From positions 90,875 to 154,874 of the forward strand of contig NZ_WUEG01000010.1 in the NCBI RefSeq assembly GCF_010468565.1: a stretch of 64,000 bases of DNA, in the 5' to 3' direction. Shown here in pieces: positions 8,880-17,127 of the stretch (position 1 is the stretch's first letter; each line of letters opens with the position of its first letter). The position numbers were made by a program, and so were the translations under genes. The stretch comes from Allomuricauda sp. TY007. GTDB taxonomy: Bacteria; Bacteroidota; Bacteroidia; Flavobacteriales; Flavobacteriaceae. The notes beneath the pieces are model-generated. The model was given only the letters and a program-made list of their open reading frames with translations, was not told the DNA's origin and searched no databases.

Positions 8880-10289
8880 ATGACACATCAACATACAAAT
8901 TCATTTAAAAAATTTATCCAGTATTTCTGGATAGCAATTTCCGGTAAGGAAACAGAATTTACTTCGGGAAGCATCCGCAAGGCCATTTTTATGCTTTCCA
9001 TTCCCATGATCTTGGAAATGCTCATGGAATCAATCTTCGCACTGGTAGATATTGCCTATGTCTCCAAAGTGAGCGTTAATGCTGTTGCAACCATTGGTTT
9101 AACGGAATCCGTGATTACATTGGTCTATGCGCTTGCCATTGGCCTTAGTATGGCCGCAACGGCTGTTGTTGCCCGTAGGATTGGCGAAAAAGATGTTGAC
9201 GGTGCACGTATTGCGGCCGTACAGGCTATTAGTCTAGGTGTGGTAATTTCCATTATCATTGGTGTCGTCGGAATCATCTATGCCAAAGATATTTTAGCAT
9301 TAATGGGCGGTGAACCCGATTTAATTGCCGAAGGATATGGTTACACCCAATTTTTGATAGGAGGTAACATAACCGTGGTGCTATTGTTCTTGATCAATGC
9401 AATATTCCGTGGTGCGGGGAATGCATCCATTGCCATGTGGGCTTTGGTGCTCTCTAACGGACTCAACATTATTTTGGACCCCATGTTCATATTCGGTTTT
9501 GGACCAATTCCAGAAATGGGAGTTAAGGGTGCGGCCGTAGCTACGAACATTGGTAGGGGAACTGCGGTACTTTTTCAATTGGGGATTTTGTTCTTTGGTT
9601 GGGGCAAAATCAAACTAATGGCCAAGGACTTGGTTTTGAACTTTAAGGTGATGCTCAATTTGATCAAAGTCTCGTTGGGCGGTATTGCCCAATTCTTGAT
9701 AGGAACCTCAAGTTGGATTTTCTTGATGCGCATTATGTCGGAGTTTGGAAGCGAAGTACTGGCAGGATATACCATTGCCATCCGTGTAATGATGTTCACC
9801 TTGATGCCATCTTGGGGCATGAGCAATGCCGCTGCAACTCTGGTGGGTCAAAATCTCGGAGCCAAACAACCAGATAGGGCAGAGCAGTCTGTTTGGAAAA
9901 CAGGGAAATACAATGCCTACTTTATGGGAACAGTTTCTTTGGTCTATCTGATTTTTGCCAATACCATAATATCTTGGTTCAACACAACACCGGAAGTTGT
10001 AAAAAGTGGTGCACTTTGTCTTCAGGTAATTGCTTTGGGGTATATTTTTTATGCCTATGGCATGGTCATGACCCAAGCTTTTAATGGAGCAGGGGACACG
10101 GGAACTCCGACCAAGATAAATTTGATTGCTTTTTGGTTTTTTCAATTGCCATTGGCCTATATATCGGCATTGGTTTTGGGTTGGGGCGCAACCGGTGTTT
10201 TTGTTGCCATTACTGCGGCGGAAATACTTATAGCCGTTTTGGCCATGATTTGGTTTAAAAAAGGGAAGTGGAAGAAAGTCCAAGTATGA
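8880..10289 (+). CDS. MATE family multidrug/toxin efflux transporter
   Basis: 469 residues with the twelve hydrophobic helices of MATE exporters, in two similar halves. After a soluble N-terminus, the segment AIFMLSIPMILEMLMESIF and the motif SKVSVNAVATIGLTES are typical of the NorM/DinF group. Such proteins export cationic drugs or metabolites in exchange for sodium or protons. The start at 8880 is the first ATG after the structured leader; no purine-rich ribosome site is present (TTTTATA precedes it). The leader suggests control by a ligand, which may be the transported compound. Confidence 0.93.
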   Translation: MTHQHTNSFKKFIQYFWIAISGKETEFTSGSIRKAIFMLSIPMILEMLMESIFALVDIAYVSKVSVNAVATIGLTESVITLVYALAIGLSMAATAVVARRIGEKDVDGARIAAVQAISLGVVISIIIGVVGIIYAKDILALMGGEPDLIAEGYGYTQFLIGGNITVVLLFLINAIFRGAGNASIAMWALVLSNGLNIILDPMFIFGFGPIPEMGVKGAAVATNIGRGTAVLFQLGILFFGWGKIKLMAKDLVLNFKVMLNLIKVSLGGIAQFLIGTSSWIFLMRIMSEFGSEVLAGYTIAIRVMMFTLMPSWGMSNAAATLVGQNLGAKQPDRAEQSVWKTGKYNAYFMGTVSLVYLIFANTIISWFNTTPEVVKSGALCLQVIALGYIFYAYGMVMTQAFNGAGDTGTPTKINLIAFWFFQLPLAYISALVLGWGATGVFVAITAAEILIAVLAMIWFKKGKWKKVQV

Positions 10290-10298
10290 TGGGTTTCG

Positions 10299-10306
10299 TA
10301 TCTTTG
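10299..10306 (+). promoter_or_regulatory. -7 promoter box of the toxin-antitoxin pair
   Basis: TATCTTTG matches TAnnTTTG. It lies 10 bases after the MATE stop and 34 bases before the antitoxin ATG, so the pair probably has its own promoter. Confidence 0.45.
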
Positions 10307-10340
10307 ATATAATCCGTTTCAAAATCGTAAATTGAGATTC

Positions 10341-10574
10341 ATGGATATAAACATTCAAAATAAAAAGATTGAATTGATTCAATGGCTTTCTACCCTAAAT
10401 GATGAATCTATTATTGAGAAAATAATGAAGCTTCGGGAAAATGAGAAGGCTGATTGGTGGGATGAAATTTCCAAAGAAGAAAAAGAATCCATTAAAAATG
10501 GTTTGAAGGATGCTGCTTCTGGAAATATGGAGTCGCATTCAAATGTGAGAAAACTATATGACAAGTGGTTATAA
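10341..10574 (+). CDS. Putative antitoxin of a RelE/ParE-type module
   Basis: A 77-residue acidic, helix-rich protein without an obvious DNA-binding domain (begins MDINIQNKKIELIQWL). The call rests mainly on position: it lies directly upstream of a RelE/ParE-like toxin and overlaps it by 17 bases, the common antitoxin-first order. I chose the ATG at 10341 over an in-frame TTG at 10332. The first half (LSTLNDESIIEKIMKL) resembles small Bacteroidetes antitoxins paired with RelE-like toxins. Confidence 0.72.
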   Translation: MDINIQNKKIELIQWLSTLNDESIIEKIMKLRENEKADWWDEISKEEKESIKNGLKDAASGNMESHSNVRKLYDKWL

Positions 10575-10860
10575 AATTCTGTGGACTCACAATGCAATTT
10601 CTGAATTGAAAGGAATCGTAGAATATTTGCAGGAAAATTGGACGGAAAGGGAATTGACAAACTATTCTCAAGAACTTGATCATATTATTGAACTGATTTC
10701 CAAGAATCCTGAATTGTTTCAGATTTCAAAAAAGAAAAAGAATATTCGTAGGGCTGTCATTGCCAAATACACAAATCTTTATTACCGAATCAATGGTAAT
10801 TCGATAGAGATACTTTCGCTATTTTCCAATAGACAGAGCCCGGACAAACTCAAAGTATAA
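10558..10860 (+). CDS. RelE/ParE family toxin
   Basis: 100 residues. YKILWTHNAISELKGIVEYL is the N-terminal helix pair of the family. The C-terminal half has the conserved pattern RRAVIAKYTNLYYRI followed by IEILSLFSNRQSP, which matches the ParE/RelE fold. RelE members cut mRNA on the ribosome and ParE members poison gyrase; which applies cannot be told. It is translated from a start inside the antitoxin gene, so the two are probably coupled. Confidence 0.85.
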   Translation: MTSGYKILWTHNAISELKGIVEYLQENWTERELTNYSQELDHIIELISKNPELFQISKKKKNIRRAVIAKYTNLYYRINGNSIEILSLFSNRQSPDKLKV

Positions 10861-10879
10861 TAAAGAACAACCTTTTAAA

Positions 10880-12049
10880 ATGATCAACGATAAAAAAGGA
10901 CTCAATACCATCTGTACCCATGTAGGGGAGTTGGAAGACAAGGAGTTCAAGGGAGCTGTTTCCCCTTTATATATGAGTACATCCTATCAATTTGAGGATG
11001 TAGACATCAAAAGATACCCAAGATATTACAATACGCCCAATCAAGAGGCATTGTGCAAAAAACTGGCAGCTTTGGAGCATACCGAGGCTGCTTTGATTTT
11101 TGGTAGCGGCATGGCTGCTATCAGTACTGCTCTGATGACTTTTCTTCAATCTGGCGATCATGTGGTACTTCAGCAGACCATTTATGGCGGTACGTATCAT
11201 TTTGCCGTTAGCCAATTCGAGAGATTTGGTATTGAGTACTCATTTACCACAGGTTGGGAAGTAGAAGATTTTGAGAAAGAAATCAAACCCAATACCAAAG
11301 TGTTGTATTTAGAAACCCCATCAAACCCCTTATTGACCATTACTGATGTGAAAGGCGTGGCGGATTTGGCCAAGAGAAAAGGAATCTTATCAATGATCGA
11401 CAATACCTTTGCCAGTCCCATCAATCAAAACCCAGTTGATTTTGGAATCGATGTAGTAGTGCACAGTGCCACAAAGTACATGGGCGGACATTCCGACATC
11501 TGTGCAGGTGTTGTTGCGGCATCCCAAGAAAACATGGACAAGGTTTGGCAAACTGCGATTTGTTTTGGAGGAAGCCTTAGCGATTATACTGTGTGGCTAT
11601 TGGAACGTAGTTTGAAAACCATGGCCATTCGGGTAAAGGCACAAAATGAAAATGCCATGAAGATGGCCGAATACCTTCACCAGAGCAGAGATGTTGAAAA
11701 TGTGTATTACCCGGGTCTTAAAGACCACCCAGGTCATGAAGTGGCCAAATCCCAGATGAAAGGTTTTGGGGGCATGCTATCTTTTGAGCTGAACACAGAA
11801 ATAGACACATCCCTGTTTTTCAAGGAATTAAAATTAATAAAACCGTCCATGAGCTTGGCAGGAATAGAAAGTACCATGCTTTCGCCGACCCAGACCTCCC
11901 ATGCATTGATGAGCCCGGAAGACAGGGCAAAACAAGGAATAAAGGACTCCTTGATTCGTTTTTCATTGGGCATAGAGGAGACAGAAGATTTAATAGCGGA
12001 TATTGAACAGGCGGTTGCCAAAGTAAAATCCATGACCGTTACGGCTTAA
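10880..12049 (+). CDS. Trans-sulfuration PLP enzyme (cystathionine gamma-synthase/lyase or methionine gamma-lyase type)
   Basis: 389 residues of the Cys/Met metabolism PLP family. The PLP lysine is in SATKYMGGH near residue 198, IFGSGMAAIS is the phosphate-binding loop, and YLETPSNP and MIDNTFASP are the usual conserved blocks. Members make or split cystathionine, or release thiols from methionine; sequence reading alone cannot separate them. It lies 7 bases upstream of bshB1 on the same strand, so a role in supplying cysteine for bacillithiol is plausible. Confidence 0.88.
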   Translation: MINDKKGLNTICTHVGELEDKEFKGAVSPLYMSTSYQFEDVDIKRYPRYYNTPNQEALCKKLAALEHTEAALIFGSGMAAISTALMTFLQSGDHVVLQQTIYGGTYHFAVSQFERFGIEYSFTTGWEVEDFEKEIKPNTKVLYLETPSNPLLTITDVKGVADLAKRKGILSMIDNTFASPINQNPVDFGIDVVVHSATKYMGGHSDICAGVVAASQENMDKVWQTAICFGGSLSDYTVWLLERSLKTMAIRVKAQNENAMKMAEYLHQSRDVENVYYPGLKDHPGHEVAKSQMKGFGGMLSFELNTEIDTSLFFKELKLIKPSMSLAGIESTMLSPTQTSHALMSPEDRAKQGIKDSLIRFSLGIEETEDLIADIEQAVAKVKSMTVTA

Positions 12050-12056
12050 GATTCTT

Positions 12057-12779
12057 ATGAAATTAGACATTTTAGTATTCGGAGCGCATCCAGATGATGC
12101 CGAATTGGGGGCAGGTGCCACCATAGCAAAAGAAGTTTCCAAAGGAAAAAAAGTAGGTATCGTTGATTTGACCCGTGGCGAACTCGGAACCCGTGGTTCT
12201 GCCGAAATCAGGGATAAGGAAGCCGCTGCCGCCGCAAAAATACTGGGAGTTTCCGTTAGGGAAAACATGGAGTTTGCCGATGGTTTCTTTGTAAACGATA
12301 AGGAGCACCAACTGGAACTCATCAAAATCATTAGAAAATACAAACCGGAGATTGTACTCTGCAACGCCATTGATGACCGCCATATCGACCATGGGAAAGG
12401 TAGTAAATTGGTCAGTGATGCCTGCTTTTTGAGCGGTTTGGTTAAAATCGACACCAAAATGGACGGGGATGATCAATGGCAAGAGGCTTGGAGGCCCAAG
12501 TTGGTCTATCATTTTATTCAATGGAAAAGTCTAGAACCCGATTTTGTGGTTGATGTATCCGGATTTATTGATAAAAAAACCGATGCGATCATGGCATATA
12601 GTTCCCAGTTCTATGACCCAGACAGTAAGGAACCTGAGACCCCCATCAGCAGTAAGAATTTTACCGATAGTGTTAATTACCGGGCAAGGGATTTAGGAAG
12701 AATCATTGGTGTGGAATATGCAGAAGGCTTTACCGTAGAACGCTATATTGGTGTGGATAGCTTGGAGGATTTAATCTGA
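12057..12779 (+). CDS. bshB1: Bacillithiol biosynthesis deacetylase BshB1
   Basis: 240 residues. The zinc motif AHPDDAELGAG near residue 10 and the RGELGTRG motif are characteristic of BshB1, which removes the acetyl group from N-acetylglucosaminyl malate, the second step of bacillithiol synthesis. DRHIDHGKG near residue 107 supplies a further metal/catalytic histidine. It probably shares a transcript with the trans-sulfuration gene and is convergent with the histidine kinase gene (stop codons adjoin). Confidence 0.92.
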   Translation: MKLDILVFGAHPDDAELGAGATIAKEVSKGKKVGIVDLTRGELGTRGSAEIRDKEAAAAAKILGVSVRENMEFADGFFVNDKEHQLELIKIIRKYKPEIVLCNAIDDRHIDHGKGSKLVSDACFLSGLVKIDTKMDGDDQWQEAWRPKLVYHFIQWKSLEPDFVVDVSGFIDKKTDAIMAYSSQFYDPDSKEPETPISSKNFTDSVNYRARDLGRIIGVEYAEGFTVERYIGVDSLEDLI

Positions 12780-14867
12780 TCAAGAAGCCTTTTGATATCT
12801 GTTTTGTGCTTTGGGAACAGTGAAAAAGAATGTGGTTCCTTTGCGGGGGACACTATCTACCCAAATTTTTCCATTGTTTTTGTGTACCATTTCCTTGCAT
12901 AGCGAAAGGCCAAGACCCGTACCTTTTTCGTTATTGGTACCGTAGGTTGTAATATTGGAGGAATCTCTAAAAATGGAGCGTTGCATTTCTGCTGTCATCC
13001 CAATACCGGTATCACGAACGGATATTTGCCACATATTCCCTTTCTCCTCAGCCTCAATAGTGATAAGCCCATTCTCTGGTGTAAACTTTATTGCATTGCT
13101 CAGTAGGTTACGGATAACAATATCAATTTGATTATTATCGGCCCAAATACGGGGGTTTTCCGGTAGTTGATTTATAATTTTAATGGACTTATTTTTTGCA
13201 ATCTCCGATAACAATCGGATGTTATTGCCAACAAGGTATGACAAGGATACCCGCTTAGGTTTGGTGACTACACCATTGAGTTGGTTCAATCCCCAAGATA
13301 AAAGGTTGTTTAAGGTAAAGGAAATATTTTCGACATCCGTTTTTAGTTTGGGAATAAAGGAAATTAGTTCCTTTGTGGAAATATCACCATCTGTAAACAT
13401 TTTAAGTATTCCCTGTAGCCCACCAATGGGACCTCTAAGATCATGGCCAATAATGGAGAACAGCTTTGTGTTTGTTTTGTTGATTTCATGGAGTTGGGCC
13501 TCCCTTTGAATCACAGCTTCTGATTTATCCTGAAGTTTTTTGTTCAGTTTTTTCTGGATGTTCTCACTTCTCCTGATCACAAAGATTATTATACTAAGGA
13601 TGAAAAGAATGATTATTGAAAAATAGATATAGTTACGCTGCTTGGCAAGGGCAGCTTCATTGGCCTCGATCAGTTCCTGTTTTTCCAGTTCGTAATGTAA
13701 TTTGGTCTCTAAAAGTGATAAGCTCTGTTTGTTTTTGTCCTTGAACAAGGAATCGGACAAGGTTTTAAAAGTTTCCAAATAGGCTAATGCCTCGGGGTTA
13801 TTACCGTTTTTCTTGTGGACTTTGTACAAAGTTTCCGAGCAATCAATTTGCCCTTGCAGTGATTTGATTTTTTTTGATAGAGCCAGACCTTCTTCCGCAT
13901 ATTTTAATGAAAGGCTATCTTTTTCCAATCCAAAATATACTTTGGCCATACCGTTCATCAATTCGATTTTTATTCTGTCATCTTCAATTTGGTGTTTAAA
14001 CAGCATATTGCTCTGGTCGAACCAATACAGGGCCCATTTATACTTTTCTTGATTAAGGTAAATATCTCCTTTAACCTGGTAGGCATAAGCCAACCAATCG
14101 TATATTTTATTTTTTTCAAAAGTGTTTATACTCCTATTGATGTTGAACATTGCACTTTTATAATCCTTGGCATCTTTATAGAGGGAAGCCATGTTGCTCT
14201 GCGTTTCAGCATCTATTACCTCATTGCCCAGTCTTCTATTTATTTTTTGGACCGTATCATAGAACATCAGGGCGTTTTTAAAATCTTTTTGATCCGCATA
14301 CAGCCCAGCAATGTTTTCATTGAGAATAGATAGCATTTGTTGATTGCCAGCTTCCCGTGCCAAGTCGATTCCCTTAAGATTCCAGTTTAGTGCTTCGGCA
14401 TAATTTCCTTCAAAGCTATAGTTTTGTGCAAGGGTGTTTATTAGGGATACTTCGCACTCTATATTTTCAATTTCCTGCGCCAATTCCAATGCTTCCTTAA
14501 AGAGTGGCATTGATTTTTCTCGATTACCTTTACTATAATAGTAATTGCCAAGAGCATCCAAACCTTTTATTTCACCATAGGCATAGTCAATGTCCTTACT
14601 GTATTTTAAAACCCTTTCGCCAATGGAGTACAAACTGTCAGTATCCAAATATCTGTAAGAAAAGGCCAAGCGGGACAAAAGGTTAATATGGGAAGTATCT
14701 TTTGGGTTGAATCTATTGGTAGATTCCAATCGTTGTAATTTAAAGGCTAGACTATCTCTTTTGCTAGACTGTGCCAAACTAGGTATGGACAAACAAAATG
14801 TGAAGGCACAAAGCACTAATTTTGCTAGTGAGCTTTTACGAGTGGATATGAGGTTATTTTCTGACAA
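12780..14867 (-). CDS. TPR-containing sensor histidine kinase
   Basis: 695 residues: signal peptide, periplasmic tetratricopeptide repeats to about residue 390, one membrane helix near 412-432, a coiled region, then a kinase. The phospho-accepting histidine is in FSIIGHDLRGP near 475; the ATPase domain has the N box DIVIRNLLSNAIKF, G1 DTGIGM and G2 GTGLGLSL. No receiver or output domain is attached and no response regulator gene adjoins, so it is an orphan kinase. The only start consistent with the signal peptide is TTG at 14867, since an in-frame stop lies just upstream. Confidence 0.88.
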   Translation of the reverse strand: MSENNLISTRKSSLAKLVLCAFTFCLSIPSLAQSSKRDSLAFKLQRLESTNRFNPKDTSHINLLSRLAFSYRYLDTDSLYSIGERVLKYSKDIDYAYGEIKGLDALGNYYYSKGNREKSMPLFKEALELAQEIENIECEVSLINTLAQNYSFEGNYAEALNWNLKGIDLAREAGNQQMLSILNENIAGLYADQKDFKNALMFYDTVQKINRRLGNEVIDAETQSNMASLYKDAKDYKSAMFNINRSINTFEKNKIYDWLAYAYQVKGDIYLNQEKYKWALYWFDQSNMLFKHQIEDDRIKIELMNGMAKVYFGLEKDSLSLKYAEEGLALSKKIKSLQGQIDCSETLYKVHKKNGNNPEALAYLETFKTLSDSLFKDKNKQSLSLLETKLHYELEKQELIEANEAALAKQRNYIYFSIIILFILSIIIFVIRRSENIQKKLNKKLQDKSEAVIQREAQLHEINKTNTKLFSIIGHDLRGPIGGLQGILKMFTDGDISTKELISFIPKLKTDVENISFTLNNLLSWGLNQLNGVVTKPKRVSLSYLVGNNIRLLSEIAKNKSIKIINQLPENPRIWADNNQIDIVIRNLLSNAIKFTPENGLITIEAEEKGNMWQISVRDTGIGMTAEMQRSIFRDSSNITTYGTNNEKGTGLGLSLCKEMVHKNNGKIWVDSVPRKGTTFFFTVPKAQNRYQKAS

Positions 14868-15111
14868 TGCCTAGGTGAAAATATTTAATGCAAAAATAAA
14901 TTCAGAGCACCTTTTTAAGAATTAAATGTTGTGAAATGCCCAAAAAAGTGTGTTTGGTCTTAAAAACGTGTATTTAGTCGGTAAATTGTACAGGTTTGGT
15001 TTAATGTAAGTTACGGGCAGATGTAATGTTACAGAAAAAGAAAGAAGTGAAGACAGGTATAATAAATTAAGGGAAATTGAAAAATCTTTTGGTTGAATCA
15101 TTACAAAAAAG

Positions 15112-15119
15112 TATTTTTG
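15112..15119 (+). promoter_or_regulatory. -7 promoter box of tRNA-His
   Basis: TATTTTTG, a full TAnnTTTG match, 14 bases before the first base of the tRNA. A TTG about 20 bases further up, at 15093-15095, may be the -33 element. Confidence 0.55.
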
Positions 15120-15133
15120 CATCCGCTTTAAAT

Positions 15134-15208
15134 GGTGGTTGTAGCTCAGCTGGTTAGAGCGCTGGATTGTGGTTCCAGAGGTCGCCGGTTCGAACCCGGT
15201 CTTCCACC
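15134..15208 (+). tRNA. tRNA-His (GTG anticodon)
   Basis: A complete cloverleaf: D arm GCTCAGCTGGTTAGAGC, anticodon arm with GTG in a CTGGATTGTGGTTCCAG stem-loop, T arm GCCGG-TTCGAAC-CCGGT. The extra 5' G (position -1) typical of tRNA-His is encoded at 15134 opposite discriminator C. CCA is not encoded. In the acceptor stem, positions 5-68 and 6-67 read as U-U oppositions between G-C pairs. Confidence 0.96.
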
Positions 15209-15262
15209 CTTTTATATTGAGACAAGTCCCGGACCTTGATTGTTCCGGGATTTTTGTTTTTG
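15193..15262 (+). repeat. Direct repeat copy 1: tRNA-His 3' end plus terminator
   Basis: These 70 bases, from the T arm of tRNA-His through the trailing terminator, recur at 15308-15377 with three differences (15200, 15210 and 15230 against 15315, 15325 and 15345). Confidence 0.9.
15227..15261 (+). terminator. Terminator after tRNA-His
   Basis: Stem TCCCGGA (15227-15233) with TCCGGGA (15244-15250), loop of 10, followed by TTTTTGTTTTT. Confidence 0.85.
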
Positions 15263-15265
15263 AAT

Positions 15266-15307
15266 GCAATCGAGGGCGAGAAGCCTGTGCCGAGCGCAGT
15301 CGAGGTA
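15266..15307 (+). repeat. REP-like palindromic repeat fragment between the tRNA copies
   Basis: Contains CCGAGCGCAGTCGAG (15290-15304), the reverse complement of the core found at 55813-55827 and close to the core at 56236-56247. It occupies the place where the 5' part of a second tRNA-His would be expected. Confidence 0.6.
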
Positions 15308-15377
15308 AACCCGGCCTTCCACCCATTTATATTGAGACAAGTCCTGGACCTTGATTGTTCCGGGATTTTTGTTTTTG
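15308..15377 (+). repeat. Direct repeat copy 2: truncated tRNA-His 3' end plus decayed terminator
   Basis: A 67/70 match to 15193-15262. It holds only the last part of the T arm and acceptor strand of a tRNA-His, so it is not a functional tRNA. One stem base of its terminator is changed (TCCTGGA). Confidence 0.85.
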
Positions 15378-15390
15378 GATTAATAAAAAA

Positions 15391-15410
15391 GACCCTCGAT
15401 GATGAGGGTC
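15391..15410 (-). terminator. Terminator of the M28 peptidase gene
   Basis: Stem GACCCTC (15391-15397) with GAGGGTC (15404-15410). On the minus strand it is followed by TTTTTT; on the plus strand TTT follows, so it may act both ways. Confidence 0.75.
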
Positions 15411-15437
15411 TTTACATTTTTGGGCAAAATATGGTGA

Positions 15438-16994
15438 TTAATCCGAAGCTTTATCAACCACCAATCTGTTGTCCCTATTGGCAATTTCCCAAGCGGTATG
15501 GAAAATAAGCCGTGTACGGTTTTCCAAAAGATCATAATTTATCTTGTCAGGAGTATCAGTTGGGCGGTGATAGTCCGCATGCGTACCGTTAAAGTAGAAT
15601 ATGATCGGAATGTTGTTCTTCGCAAAGTTGTAGTGATCGCTTCTGTAGTAAAATCGGTTTGGGTCGTTTTCGTCGTTGTAGGTATAATCAAACTCAATGT
15701 TCGTGTATTTTTTGTTCACCTCTTCGGAAAGGTTGTGAAGCTCTGTACTCAATTTGTCGGATCCGATAAGATATAAATAGTTTCTCGCTCCCGTATATTT
15801 TGGATCGATCCTCCCAATCATGTCAATATTAAGGTTGGCGACGGTGTTTTCCAAAGGAAAGACAGGCTCAACATCCGTATAGTATCTGGAACCTAAAAGT
15901 CCTTTTTCCTCGCCGGTAACATGCAAGAAAACCAAGGAACGTTTGGGACCATTGCCTTCATCTGCTGCTTTTTTGAATGCTTGTGCAATTTCCAGCAATG
16001 CAACTGTTCCCGAACCATCATCGTCCGCCCCGTTGTTGATCTGTCCATCGGCAGTAATCCCAATATGGTCCAAATGTGAAGAAATAACCACATACTCATC
16101 AGGTTTTTCGGAGCCTTCTATAAAGGCAACAACATTTTCGGAGTTTACTTCATCGTTGCCACTAGAAATATCCATTGTAATGTTTGTATTGATGGATTTC
16201 GGCACATTATCCTCTTCAATATCGCTCTTTAGGGTTTTGGCAGCGTCATCATTCAGGTAAATCAGAACTTCATCACCCGCATCGGATGCCAATTGCATTC
16301 TACCGCTATTGTTGGTTTTCATGAATTGAAAATATCCCTGAAACCTTGGGAAACTCAGCATATCATAATAGAGAACTCCTAGTGCTCCCTTTTCATGGGC
16401 AATGTCCCGTTTTTTGCCCACAGCTTCGGATGCATTGCTCCAAACCGATTTCTCCATATTTCCTGAAATTGTGTAAACACCATTTTCATCAACAGGTTCG
16501 CCCGCTTTTATGAGCACATATTTTCCTTGAACATCAATCCCTTCGTAGTCGGAATAATCACCATCCTTAATACCGTATCCCACGTAAACAATATTGTTGT
16601 AGGTTCCTTTGGCCTCGGAAAAAGTCAAAATGTCTTCCCCAAGCTCAAAAGATGTATCGTTTATGCGCAAATTTCCCTCCGGAACTTTGGACACTTCCAA
16701 AGGAACTTTCTGAAAATAATCACCATTGGATTGGGCAGGGGGCACACCCAAAGATTCGTAATGGGCCTTTATATATTCAACTGCCTTTTTTTGCCCGGGA
16801 GTACCGGTTTCCCTTCCTTCGAACTCATCGGAAGCATAGGTGTACAAATGTTCTTTTAAGTCTTCTTGGGTAATTGTTTCCGCATAGGGTACCGGACTTG
16901 CCATTGGTTTGGGTTGCGGGGCTTCTGAAACGGTTTTTTGGGAAGAATTACAGGCAATGGCTAGGCCTAAGACTAATAAGGATAGTTTTTTCAT
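15438..16994 (-). CDS. M28 family zinc aminopeptidase, lipoprotein
   Basis: About 518 residues. Starting at the ATG at 16994 gives a lipoprotein signal (MKKLSLLVLGLAIAC). Residues around 130-230 look like a PA (protease-associated) insert. The two-zinc site of M28 peptidases is complete: SSHLDHIG near 306, NNGADDDGSG near 324, TGEEKGLLGS near 362, NIDMIGRID near 392 and RSDHYNF near 455. It probably releases N-terminal residues from peptides at the cell surface or in the periplasm. A longer frame starts at a TTG at 17012, which is less likely. Confidence 0.92.
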   Translation of the reverse strand: MKKLSLLVLGLAIACNSSQKTVSEAPQPKPMASPVPYAETITQEDLKEHLYTYASDEFEGRETGTPGQKKAVEYIKAHYESLGVPPAQSNGDYFQKVPLEVSKVPEGNLRINDTSFELGEDILTFSEAKGTYNNIVYVGYGIKDGDYSDYEGIDVQGKYVLIKAGEPVDENGVYTISGNMEKSVWSNASEAVGKKRDIAHEKGALGVLYYDMLSFPRFQGYFQFMKTNNSGRMQLASDAGDEVLIYLNDDAAKTLKSDIEEDNVPKSINTNITMDISSGNDEVNSENVVAFIEGSEKPDEYVVISSHLDHIGITADGQINNGADDDGSGTVALLEIAQAFKKAADEGNGPKRSLVFLHVTGEEKGLLGSRYYTDVEPVFPLENTVANLNIDMIGRIDPKYTGARNYLYLIGSDKLSTELHNLSEEVNKKYTNIEFDYTYNDENDPNRFYYRSDHYNFAKNNIPIIFYFNGTHADYHRPTDTPDKINYDLLENRTRLIFHTAWEIANRDNRLVVDKASD

Positions 16995-17019
16995 TCGTAT
17001 GTATGTTTTCAAAATCCTC

Positions 17020-17027
17020 CAAAAATA
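17020..17027 (-). promoter_or_regulatory. -7 promoter box of the M28 peptidase gene
   Basis: Minus strand TATTTTTG, about 25 bases before the ATG at 16994. Confidence 0.45.
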
Positions 17028-17127
17028 GTCAAAAGTTTGCTAAAGAAATCTCAATATATGCATTAACATTCTCCAGCCCTTTATGTATCTTGGCGCTTCT
17101 TTTAAAGAACACCAAAAACTTGTAGCT

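Noticed and set aside
14922..15326. 134-codon minus-strand frame over tRNA-His
   Set aside because: It is antisense to the tRNA and includes the REP-like fragment; such frames are common false genes.
15169..15508. Plus-strand frames through the tRNA-His and its repeat
   Set aside because: They read through a tRNA, terminators and repeats; no coding signal.
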